Assembly (NCBI GenBank): GCA_037013495.1
Contig: CM072803.1
Location: forward strand, 16,327,501 to 16,391,500
Direction: 5' to 3'
Length of the DNA stretch: 64,000 nt
Source: Hippophae tibetana
Lineage: Eukaryota > Streptophyta > Magnoliopsida > Rosales > Elaeagnaceae
A program made the position numbers and the translations under genes. Shown here one piece after another: positions 1-9,739 of this stretch. The notes beneath the pieces were generated by a model. The model ran no database searches, was not told the DNA's origin, and worked only from the letters and a program-made list of their open reading frames with translations. Each line of letters starts with the position of its first letter. The stretch's first letter is position 1.

Positions 1-130
1 TCGTTTTGAATAAAATCAGAGAGAAATAATTTTAGTACTCAACAAACTATAGTAACAAATCTCCGTGGGAACGATAACTTACTTATCAAATTTTATTACT
101 TGTGACCGTGTATAATTGCACATTTTTATG
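1..130 (+). mobile_element. Possible 3' end of a Ty3-type LTR, cut by window edge
   Basis: The first 130 bases read like the 3' part of a plant Ty3 (Tat/Athila-type) LTR: the phrase CCGTGGGAACGATA followed by ACTTGTGACCGTGTATAATTGCACA, shown here in two pieces, resembles the conserved 'first-codon' segment of such LTRs. No primer-binding site follows it, so it may be a truncated solo fragment. This rests on word similarity only. Confidence 0.3.
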
Positions 131-294
131 TTCTGCAAAACAGACAACTAATCATGTAGCCCTAACTAATGCGTAACCAACTCTGACACTTTGCTTGAGG
201 CTTGATTGTTTGATTTTGGTTTAGCATTGCACTTGGTGTGCCCAACATGTAGGACATTACCAACACCTTTATCATTTCCATTCTCTAATTCTTG

Positions 295-3025
295 CTATGA
301 TTGATGATCATTAGCATGATTGGAATGCTGAGTCATAGGCATATATCCATTATCTCCCCTTAAACTCAGTGGCATATTATTGGCACTGAGTTTTCTACTA
401 TAAAAAGCAAATTGTTGAATGGACAATGGCTTAATGAAAATATCAATTGGTTGCTGATCAAATGAGATATGTTGAATAGAGAGTTGATGAGACGCAACTC
501 TTTCACGTACAAAAGACAAATTGAATTCCATATGTTTGGTTCTTGCATGACAAATAGGATTGGTCGTAGGAGAAACAATGTTGAGGTTATACACCAAATT
601 ATTGGTGGTGCAAGTAAGGAAATATGCAATTTAGATAGAAGAGAATGTAACCAAAGCAACTCAGATGTGATGTTAGTCAGTGCACAATATTCAACCTCGG
701 TGCTTAATCTAGGGACAATGTTTTGCTTTCTAAAACTCCACATAATAGGATTAGACCCAAGAAACAAAAACTATACCAAAAGTAAATCTTCAATCATCCA
801 GACTGGAGCTCTAATTAGCATCTGAAAAACCATGTAATTGTAACTTTATTAAAGATTTAAAAGCCATACCATAGCTAATTCTACCACAAAGGTACCTCAA
901 AATCCTATTGGCAACATGCCAATAAAGGACCAAAGGGTTTGACATAATGTTTATTGAAATTGATATTTCACCAATGGTCATAGAGGTGGATAATAAAGTA
1001 GACAAGTCATAAAAGGAATTAGAAGAAATGAAAATGTTTAATGTGTTGGTAATAGACTCAGATGAAATAGGTAAAGAAGTTGAAGGTGTAGAGAACCTAG
1101 ATGATGGTGACAAATCAATTGGTGCTAGAAAGGGTAAATGAGATAAAACTTAATTAGTAAAATCTCTTGACTATTGGACAATAGGAAGCACAATTCTAGC
1201 TTATATGTTAGAGAAGGCTTTTAAATTAGTAGATTGAGCAAAAGAAAAAGGGAATTGTAATCAGGTTTTTCAAAATTAAGAAACTTAAAAAGTGACTTAT
1301 CATGAAGGATATGGAGTCATTTGGGTCTTATGACTATAACTTTCATACACTTTCATCCTGCAATTATTAGAATTAACTCATTTATTCTTGTAATTTAAAA
1401 GTATGGTCAAGTAAGTTAAAAAAATTTAAAATTTAAGATATTTCTAGGGATAAAATGGAAATTATATATTTTATTAACAAAAAAATAAAAATAAAAAGAA
1501 TGAAAAAAGTCAACATCTCAATTATCTCTCCATATTCTCTCATATCTCTCTCTCCATTCATTATGTTATTCCCTTATTATCGATATTTTATTAATAAAAA
1601 ATAAAAAAATAAAAATTGTGAGAGAAAAAGAGTGAGCAAGAGAGACTGAATGAGTGAAAGGGAAAGGAAGAGAAAGAAGGGACATAGAGAGAGAGAATGA
1701 ATGAGAGGGAGAGGGAAAAGATAGGGGGATCGAGGGCTTTTTCTTTCCCTCTTTTTTTTTTAATTTTTTTATTAATAAAATATCTAATTCTTATTTTATT
1801 CATGAACAAATCCTAATTTTTGAAAATTTTGACTTAATGAGCAATACTTTTAAATTATAGAGTTAAATGAACCTATCTTAATAATTCAAAATGAAAGTGT
1901 ATGATACATATAGTTACAAGACCTAAAGGACTTGATATCTTGAAGAATTGGTGTAGGTAGATGATTTTATAATGAAAGCATTGTATAAAAAGCCTCATCC
2001 CAAAATTTCATGGCATAGAAGCTTATGCAAGCATTGCCCAACCTAGATCAATTATATGTCTGTGTTTTCTCTCAACCATGCCATTTTGTTCATAAGTATG
2101 GCGATAAGAAGTTTGATGTTTGATTCCAAAAGCAATCAAGCTATTTGTTAATCTTTGAAATTCACCTCTCCAATCACTTTGGAGGATTTTAATATTGAAA
2201 CTAGTTTGTAATTCAATTTTAGTTTTAAAATATAAAAAGGATTGAGTAACAACAGATTTGGATGTTAAAAAAGAAAGCTATATCAATAGACTAAACTTAT
2301 CAACAAAATACACATAATATTGATAACAATTTTTGGAAGTCATAAGAGATGCCCATAAATTTGAGTGAATGACATGTAAAGATACATTAGCATAAGTAAC
2401 TCTAAGAGTAAAAGGTAATTTGTGGTTTTTACTGGTCTCACAAGTTATACAAATATTAAGTGTAATATCATTACTAGAATAGAGTATATTAAGCTAAGGT
2501 CTTTTTGACAACTAGTAAAGTGGCATATGCAAGCTGTCTATGCCATAGGTCCAAGGAAGGTTGGGAAGTATTAGTTGTAAGTTCTGAACAAGAGGTGGAC
2601 TTGAGTGGTATAGTAGGCTGAATAGATGAAGAAGAGATGGATACTAAAGACTTGAAAAAGGACATATCAAAAGCATATAATCTACCACGTAAATGACCCT
2701 TGAAAAGAATGTTGTCTGTTACCATATCCTTCACATAGCAACAAAGAGGGTGAAATTCAAAGTATACTTTATCATTAAGTGCAAACTGTGAAACACTTGA
2801 GAAATTTTTGGTTGTGTGGAACATAAAGAATACTTTTATGAACCAAGACTTTATTAAGGAAACTAACAAATTTAAAAGTATTAGAGCCAACATGAAAAAT
2901 AGGTAAATACTTACGATTACCTATCATGACTGTCTTACTCACCAAACATGTGCTCCATTGAGGTTATTTATATCATTAGTGACATGATAAGAGGTTTTTG
3001 AGTCAAAATACCTTGTGATTCCAAA
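295..3025 (-). mobile_element. Copia-type LTR retrotransposon fossil A (no LTRs seen)
   Basis: Remains of a Ty1/Copia polyprotein on the minus strand. In element order the recognisable parts are: protease (about 3,020-2,950, WYFDS-like), the GAG-pre-integrase domain (about 2,893-2,489, ending in the LWHRQL-like signature), integrase (about 2,460-1,980), the end of reverse transcriptase (about 1,113-811, RILRYL), and RNase H (767-295, with the ICHARTKH signature). A separate inverted-repeat element occupies the gap between integrase and reverse transcriptase, and much of reverse transcriptase is missing there. Neither gag nor LTRs could be identified. The copy is clearly broken, with many interruptions, and looks old. 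Confidence 0.9.
1314..1934. mobile_element. Inverted-repeat DNA element (MITE-like, ~0.6 kb)
   Basis: The left end (about 1,314-1,412) and the reverse complement of the right end (about 1,835-1,934) align for roughly 100 bases, sharing CATACACTTTCAT and TATAATTTAAAAGTAT-type words. The terminal match starts with GAGTCATTTGGGTC on the left against AAGTCCTTTAGGTC on the right. The centre is purine/pyrimidine-rich low-complexity DNA (GAGAGA runs near 1,620-1,720) with no transposase. Long terminal inverted repeats and no coding capacity suggest a non-autonomous DNA transposon, perhaps MULE-like. I could not find a convincing target-site duplication. It sits inside Copia fossil A, so it inserted later. 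Confidence 0.6.
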
Positions 3026-4240
3026 AAGATAGTTTTGTTTTAAAATATAGTAAAACTAAGAAAATGTAAATCTATTTAATCATTTACCATGTATAAAATT
3101 ATGATATATTTAGTGCTTTCAAACAATCATAAGGAATCCCATACAATTATCCAATCGGGCATGATGAAGAGTTCCTTTAATGATAGAACTCTGGAGAAGA
3201 CGTTGTATCAGATATTAGGAGTTGATATGCTCTTATTTGGGGATATATGTTGTGTTGTTTAAGTAAACAATGTTATGTAGATTTCCATTGACTTGGGAAG
3301 TTGATCTCTTAGGCCCTTTAAGGTCCTTAAGTAATGTAGATCACTTTCCAAGCTTATGGAGGTAGTGTGACATGTGAAGGAGTTGTTCTTGATTGATATG
3401 TGACTCATGGAAGCAAGTAGAAGTTCTTTATCAGCATCTATCTAAGCCTATGACTGAGTTACTTGGTAAATCTTATTCATTATTAGAAGCTATGTAATAG
3501 TTATATGAAGATATAATGAGCTTCTGTCAGAAGCTAAGAGCCTTTTGTGAGCTTCTAATATGCTTTAAGCTTCTTTACGAGAATCTTGAGCATTCTCGAA
3601 ACCTTAAATAATATGACAAAATATTGGCAATTTTTATCCTCTCAAGTATCCTTAATTGATTCATAGGTATGGACTAATTACAACTCTTAAAAGGTATTAA
3701 ATCTTTAAAGAGTTTTTATACATGGTAATTACTTAATATTCAAAATGGAATAATTTTTAGGGAAAACATTACAATTCAAAAAATAATAATCATTTAATAC
3801 CAAAACTTTCACTGTTTCTATCATTTAATTTTGAATGAGGTATCTATAGTTTCATTATTTATGAAAGTTGGACACTATAGTATAAAAATTATAAATACTT
3901 AATTTAATATTTTTGATGGATTAACAATATTTATTTTAATAATTACAGAATTAAAAATGCTTATTTTTCTTAATAAAATGACTAATAGAGTCTAATCCAT
4001 AAATTATGAGATTAAAAGACTTATTTTGAAAAAATATGTAATTTAATATGTTTAATATAATAATTATAAAATTAATATATTTATTTGATAAAAATCAAAT
4101 TACCTCAAAAATGGCCAATTTAAAATGAGAAGTAAAATGGACTTTTTTAAAAGGCCCGTAATTTTGGTGCTAAAAAATTGCCATTTATCGTTTCTTTTTA
4201 TTTCTAATTCGAACCGAGGCTCTTTAAAAAAAATTCCAAG
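3026..4240. other. AT-rich intergenic DNA, no gene seen
   Basis: No open frame or domain is supportable here. It holds small repeated GAGCTTCT/AGAAGCT words near 3,510-3,575 and long AT-rich stretches at 3,730-4,090. The first 200 bases could be decayed upstream sequence of Copia fossil A. Confidence 0.5.
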
Positions 4241-4506
4241 CATCTGTTGACTTTGCAGGCTTTCAGCCCATATATGGCCCAAATACTGATTGGGAATATG
4301 AATGACTCGATCCAGATGTAGGCCCGATCAAAAAGCAAATATCAAAATGCCCAAAACAAAGAATATTGCTGCCGCATGACAGAAGTTCCTTATAGGTATA
4401 GCTTTTGCTCGTTTGCTGATTCTCTCTGCCCTTTAGGTTTTTGATTCGAAAGGTAGGCGAGGAAGCCAAAGCCTAGGTCTTAATATCGATTTCTTCTTCC
4501 TCAGAG
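4241..4506 (+). promoter_or_regulatory. Likely promoter and first leader exon of the RZ1A gene
   Basis: The segment has site II-type motifs typical of plant housekeeping and translation-related genes: AGCCCATATATGGCCCA around 4,265-4,281 and AGGCCC near 4,320. A further AGGCCC lies upstream at about 4,152. A pyrimidine-rich leader follows (TTCTTCTTCCTCAG at about 4,491-4,504), ending at a plausible splice donor, AGAG|GTATGC, at 4,507. The motifs are seen directly. The role as promoter is inferred from the gene about 1.9 kb downstream and the acceptor just before its ATG. Confidence 0.55.
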
Positions 4507-6374
4507 GTATGCCGTTTTAGAACCCTTTTGCTTTTGTTCTTAATCCCTTCTTATGCTTCCGTTACTAACCTTTTTATTATTCTTCCCGTATTAATTTTCT
4601 AGGAAATTTCGACGATTTTTCTTTATTAGACTTCAATTTCGTATTTGTTTTAGCTCTTTTATTATTATATGTGATTTTTGTGTACATTTGTTTTTATTTT
4701 TTGCGTATCAGATCTGATTTTTGACTGTATCTGTGAAATTTAACGCACACGTATATGTATATTAATAAAAAAGGTGGAGATTATAGGGCTAACTTCTAAT
4801 TGTGTGCCGAGATTTTGTTTAGTGCTTATATCTATTTACGTTTTCTTTTATTTTCGTCAAAATATACCTTATATTATCAAAATTGGTTTTACACCATAAA
4901 AGATGGAATTCCTTGCAGTAAATTAGCTTCACTCCTTTTTTTTCTTTTCTTTTGGTTGTGGTGATTGGGTTTAGTAGCCTTGCTAATTTCAAAGATAAAG
5001 AAAAGGTTTTTTCCCGTTAAAAAAGTTGAGGTTCCTTCATATTAAAAATAATAGCAGCCTTATGCTGGGATTTTTTATGTTGCGTACCATTATTAATAAT
5101 TATCTCTTATATATATTATTTTTGTTTTCTATCAATAAAATGATGCTTGAATATTTTTGAAGGGAAACATGGGTTCAAGTCAAATAGATAAAATTATCGC
5201 CTAAACCAATTTGTTTAAAGAAGTGATATATGTATATTGGGAGTGACTTATTAGTTATCTCTATCATAATGACCAAGAAATCCATTGCTATCGTAGAGCA
5301 TGTTGAAGATTAGAAAGCGACTCATCAAGAATCAAACAATACGAAACCTCCTTTCATCAAACTACCTTCTTTGTTTTCGTGATTTCAACTATTAGATTTA
5401 ATCCATTTGTTTATTTGTCACCTTATAGCGAAGCACTTCAAATTAAGTTGTTCAATTTTCTTTATGTTCTTAAATCCCAATTTTTCTTTTGGCACTATGG
5501 GTAGATGTTTCTTTCGCACAATAATATATTATGCATTTTTATTTATGACGTTATTGCTTTAATTTTTCAAGTTATATTCATTAGTTTTTTCTTCAATACC
5601 CGTAAAGTTGGCCAACACCAATATTATTTTGTTTATATATTATATTTTTTTCAAACCTAGAATCTTAAATTAAGTTGCTTTATTTAATGTTTCATCTTTT
5701 AGTTCTTCTTGTGTCTTATATGAAGTCCTTTTATTTTAGTTAGGGGTGACAATTCAGACTACAGTCTAAAACACGAACCTAACACGACACGACCAACATT
5801 ATTTTTTAGTTAGAATAAATATTAGTTCTTTTGTGCTTGTAAAAATATTAATTTTTCTTACCATTATAAATAAATAAATTGGCTAAAAAGAATGTAATTT
5901 TTTCATAATATTAAAAAATATGTGAATTTGGGCCAAAAAACATGAATATGAACATGCACAACACAAGCAAACACAACACGAATTTTCACCCCTAATTTTA
6001 GTTAAAATACATTTTGATCAACTTCTTAAGAACTTTCTTCTTCCTGATTTAAGATAAAGAATTCTTTTGACTTATTTATCATACAAGTGGAAGAAATTTT
6101 ATTGAATTTGTTATCTTAAATTTAGCTTTTGGTATTACTTAAATTGAGGCTGCAATTGCATATTTATAATTGATTTTCATAAAAAATAAAATCGAATTAA
6201 ACTATTCTTTCATATAGAAAGGTGGGTTTGGATGATTTTGAGATATATGCAATATTAAGAAATTGACTTTGATAGGAACTCTTTGCTTCTTGTTTGTTAG
6301 TTATTTTGGAATTTTTATGCTTTATTTATTATTGGAACTTCCTTTGCAAGCAAATTCGTTTGGGAAAATTGCAG
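4507..6374 (+). other. Predicted 5'-UTR intron of the RZ1A gene
   Basis: A donor GTATGC at 4,507 and an acceptor TTGCAG ending at 6,374 bracket 1,868 bases of T-rich, intron-like sequence. The acceptor lies eight bases before the start ATG at 6,383. No long reading frame occurs inside. The intron carries a hAT MITE at 5,741-5,994. Leader introns are common in plant RNA-binding protein genes and often raise expression. This one is predicted from splice-site fit only. Confidence 0.55.
5741..5994. mobile_element. hAT-type MITE with perfect 8-bp target duplication
   Basis: A 254-bp element begins TAGGGGTGACAATTC and ends GAATTTTCACCCCTA, which are 15-bp terminal inverted repeats with one mismatch. 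It is flanked on both sides by the 8-base direct repeat ATTTTAGT (5,733-5,740 and 5,995-6,002). An 8-bp duplication and a TAGGGGTG-type end are the hallmarks of hAT elements. The interior has the ACACGAC-rich words common in plant hAT MITEs and no coding capacity. The perfect duplication suggests a fairly recent insertion. It lies in the predicted leader intron of the RZ1A gene. Confidence 0.9.
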
Positions 6375-6382
6375 CGTGAATA

Positions 6383-7381
6383 ATGTCGGAAGAGTTGGAG
6401 TATCGCTGCTTTGTTGGTGGCCTGGCCTGGTCAACATCTGATAGAGGTTTGAAAGATGCATTTGAGAAGTTTGGAAAGCTTGTTGAAGCTAAGGTGATTT
6501 TTGGTTTTCTATGTGTTTGAGCTGCTCGAATAAATTGATTGTAACTAGTTTCTTCTGTCTGATGATTACATTACGTCTTTCTTTGTGTTGCAATTGCTGG
6601 GGATGAAACTGCTTGAGCAGAAACACTCGGCAATTGGGTTGGATGACCATAATGTCTTACGTCGTCTTTTCTCATACAAGAGAAATAATCAATTTTGATT
6701 AAAAAGATGTTTTTAAATACTATGAATGACAAAATAAGATTACATGGTCTTAGGGAGACCAGGAGCTGATTGCTAATGCTTTATCCAATATGCTGTATGA
6801 TGATTTTAATGCTGTAATCATTGATGCAGGTAGTTGTTGATAAATTCTCTGGACGTTCTCGTGGATTTGGGTTTGTTACTTTTGATGGGAAGGATGCCAT
6901 GGAAGAAGCAATTGATGAAATGAATGGAATGGATTTAGATGGGCGAGCAATCACTGTTGACAAGGCTCAGCCTCAACAAGGATCTGGTAGAGATTATGAT
7001 GGTGACCGTGGCCGCGACCGTGGTCGTGATCGTGACCGTGACCGTGACTATGGTCGTGATCGTGATAATGGACGTGGATCCAGTGGTAAAGATTGCTTTA
7101 ACTGTGGCAAGCCCGGACATTTTGCTAGGGAGTGTCCTAGTGGAGGTTCAAGAGGAGGGGGCAAGTATGGTGACAGAGATAGTAGGTATGGTGGAGGTGG
7201 TGGAGGTGGAGGTGGAGGTGGAGGTGGTGGTGGGCACTATGGCCCTGATAGAGGTGGAGACCGATTTGGTGGGCGCAGCAGGGATGGTGGTAGTCGTGGT
7301 GGTCCAGGAGCTGATCGATCCAATCGTGATCGTTCTGGTCCATATGATCGTCGGAGTGGTGGAGGCTTTCGTTCTGGATAG
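6383..7381 (+). CDS. RZ1A: Glycine-rich RNA-binding protein with CCHC zinc knuckle (RZ1A type)
   Basis: Two coding exons, 6,383-6,493 and 6,830-7,381, give a 220-residue protein. The intron has donor AAG|GTGATT and acceptor GCAG|GTAGTT and joins in phase 0. Residues about 7-82 form one RRM: RNP2 is within RCFVGGLAW and RNP1 is RGFGFVTF at residues 48-55. An arginine/aspartate-rich linker (about 91-117) leads to a zinc knuckle, [14 protein letters not shown] (126-139, C-x2-C-x4-H-x4-C). The tail is rich in Gly, Arg and Ser with a 15-glycine run. This order matches the Arabidopsis RZ-1 family: nuclear RNA-binding proteins implicated in pre-mRNA handling and the cold response. The start is the first ATG after the leader acceptor, and the protein begins [10 protein letters not shown] like the family. 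Length is close to family members. The Gly tract is encoded by a GGTGGA-like repeat at about 7,190-7,234, likely to vary in length. No damage is seen. Confidence 0.95.
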
Positions 7382-8480
7382 TGGTTGCTTCTTATAATGG
7401 TATGTCACATGTGCTCTGCTATTCTGTGCTGATATGTATAATCTGTAGACTTGGTACGGTTCATGGTTACTGTATTTTTCACAATTATGTTTTTCTGCCA
7501 TTACAGCTTAGGTCAGGAGGTGCTGCTTGGCTCCCTGTGGCCCTCAGCAGAAGATTGGAGTTTTCTGTTCTTGGCATGTTCTTGTGATGATGTATGGCTT
7601 GGTTGGCCTAGTAAATCAGTAATTGAAGTGCGAAACTTGGCACAGATTGTCGACTTTTGTTGTTCCTAGAACGCTCAAATTTGATATTTTCTTCAGATGC
7701 AATCTTATATGACATGCACATTTCGATTTTGGTGTATACTCTGAATTCCATTACCATGGCTGGGTTCCTCTGCCTTTCACGCTATATTTGCTACCTGGTT
7801 GCTGTTGACTGTTTTGCATGGGCAATTTTGCACTATGAAGGTTGATTGGTATTGGTTGTGATCCGTAGGGAACAATAGTGAGGGGTCCGCTCTCGGGAAT
7901 TCTTTTCTTTCTCTTACAAGTCAAATTCCCATTTGGCTGCCCTGTTAGTAGTATCTTACTCATAAACAGGAGTCAAGCGGGTAATGATATGTCTCTTACA
8001 TGTTTATTTTAGGCATGCCATCTCTTAAATATTGAGTTATATTAATATTCTCAACCTTTTGGCAGGATGCTTTGGCTAGTTATGATCTTTTTGGGTACAT
8101 GATTGGGTTTCTTTGTTGCTAAAATTCGACATGCTTGGTTTTATACTTATAAAAAATTGCTCTTTTCGGGCCACAACCTGCAAACTGACTTAAAATCTTC
8201 TGCACTGCCCACTGGTCGAAGAGTTTCATAGTAAATAAACTTGCAGGACATTTTTTGGATGCTCTTTATGCAGGACTTTGTTTCCATGTGTGCTAGTGGG
8301 TCGTAAGTCCACAATGGTCTATTGGGGGGAATCAGTTGTTTTCGCCTTGGTTCCCCATACTTGATATTGATTTTCTGCTGAGATGAAAGGACGTGTTTAT
8401 TTCCTCTGGTGTGTCTTGTTCTTGTTCCTAGTCATTTGAGTTTCTCCAATTCATGACATGACATAAACTCCTTGTGCCCT
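7382..8480 (+). other. Probable 3' UTR of RZ1A with a short intron (7,400-7,506)
   Basis: Eighteen bases after the stop is a good donor, AATG|GTATGT, at 7,400. An acceptor, CCATTACAG, ends at 7,506, giving a 107-bp intron. The stop lies so close to the junction that nonsense-mediated decay would not be expected. The following sequence is mixed-composition, transcribed-looking DNA, richer in G and C than the flanking AT-rich DNA, out to about 8.4 kb. No clear poly(A) site could be fixed, so the right boundary is a guess. Confidence 0.45.
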
Positions 8481-9491
8481 TGAGTAGAGTGTGGGTTTCA
8501 TCAAGGTTCTCTTTGGAAGTTGATTCCGTTGCTTCTTACTAAATGGAAACTATTATGAAGCAAGCTTGGCTGAAAAGAATTCCTAAAATTTTGTATTTTT
8601 GTCTATAATTTTAATTTTTTGCATTTTTTAATCATGAAAAACTTACCTTTTGTATTACTACGTTAAATATTTTTTACCCGAAGATATCTCAGGGTTGTTT
8701 CTCTATTGTTATTTTCTTGTCTACTTTGTTTGTTTATCTTGTGTTTTTTCACGTGTTTGCTGCCTCTTTTTTCCCTGTCTACTGAAGCACCTTTTTAAAA
8801 TAAAACTTTTAAAAAATAGAAAAAAATGAAGAAAACATAAAATTGGTTATTTGGACTTGGGTATTATCTATCATTAAAAAGAAGTTATTTAACTTAAGTG
8901 ATATATTTTAAAAGGCCAGTAAATTTGTCCGGTCACCCATCCTTCGTTTAAAGTTATGTTTATCTATACATGTCATGATCCATTAGTTTAGTTGTCATGA
9001 AATTTTCATATTGTATGCATATTTGTTGATAATGTCATGGCATTATATATTGTAACATTTTTCCAGTCTCAACATCAAGCATGGGTATATATTGATCGAA
9101 TCTCAATAGGCATGGTAAAAGTGCAAAAGGTATTTTGGGTGAGCGCAATTACCTTTGAAAGTACAAATCCTAATCACCATTGCATGCAATGTTCAACATA
9201 CTTTTCTACTGAAACCTATGTCATGTGGTAGAAGGTATTATTATTTAATGGCATCCTGTTATTATTGTAAGGCTTTTAACTCTTATCCTATTGTTACTAA
9301 CTCTGCATAAACACCAAATATACTTATGATAGAAAAAATTATTAAGTTTGTATATGTTTGTCATCATGTGATAAAAAATGTCATATTAAATTTAACGGTA
9401 AAATTTTGTTGATTTTTGTATATTTTAACAATTCTTTCCATCATTTTAGTTATGTGACTTGTTATAATCATCTATCTATTTATATTATATT
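8481..9491. other. Intergenic DNA, nothing supported
   Basis: AT-rich DNA with no domain-bearing frame. The short open frame at 9,037-9,231 has no recognisable similarity and no gene-like context. Confidence 0.5.
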
Positions 9492-9739
9492 GTTTGAAGC
9501 TAGTTAAAATCTACATTGAAGATATCTAGATGGATCAAATGTAATCCATATCTTTCGCCTTTCTTCAACCTCAAACCTATGGCTTAGCCTTTAAGTATAT
9601 ATATTCTATGAAGCTGGTACCCATCTGTATACATTCGAGGTTGGAGAAGGGCGAAAAAAATGGGTTACACGATCAAGAATTGTAGGTCCGTTTAGATATT
9701 TTCAATGTGCGAATATTGTGGATTTTAATCAAGTTCAAA
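9492..9739 (+). ncRNA. Long imperfect foldback, candidate MIRNA precursor
   Basis: The two arms (9,492-9,574 and 9,637-9,739) are complementary around a loop of about 62 bases. The core duplex pairs 9,542-9,574 (ending CTTCAACCTC) with 9,637-9,669 (starting GAGGTTGGAG). By hand, 28 of 33 positions are Watson-Crick and three more are U-G, leaving two mismatches. Outer arm segments (TTAAAATC-type and GATATCTA-type words) also pair, with two bulges on the 3' arm. Most arm differences are of the kind that G-U pairing tolerates if the + strand is transcribed. I recognise no known plant miRNA family in it. A decayed inverted duplication or an uncharacterised MITE remains possible. The strand is inferred from the wobble pattern. 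Confidence 0.5.

Noticed and set aside
3500-3600. Repeated GAGCTTCT/AGAAGCT words resembling a small array
   Set aside because: Too few and irregular to call a repeat family, and no hairpin of useful length.
6939-7501. Long overlapping open frames on both strands across the Gly/Arg-rich exon of RZ1A
   Set aside because: They are frame shadows of the repetitive GGN/CGN coding sequence and consist of Val/Met/Thr/His low-complexity runs with no domain.
9037-9231. 64-codon open frame between RZ1A and the foldback
   Set aside because: No similarity, no gene-like flanks, and a length expected by chance.
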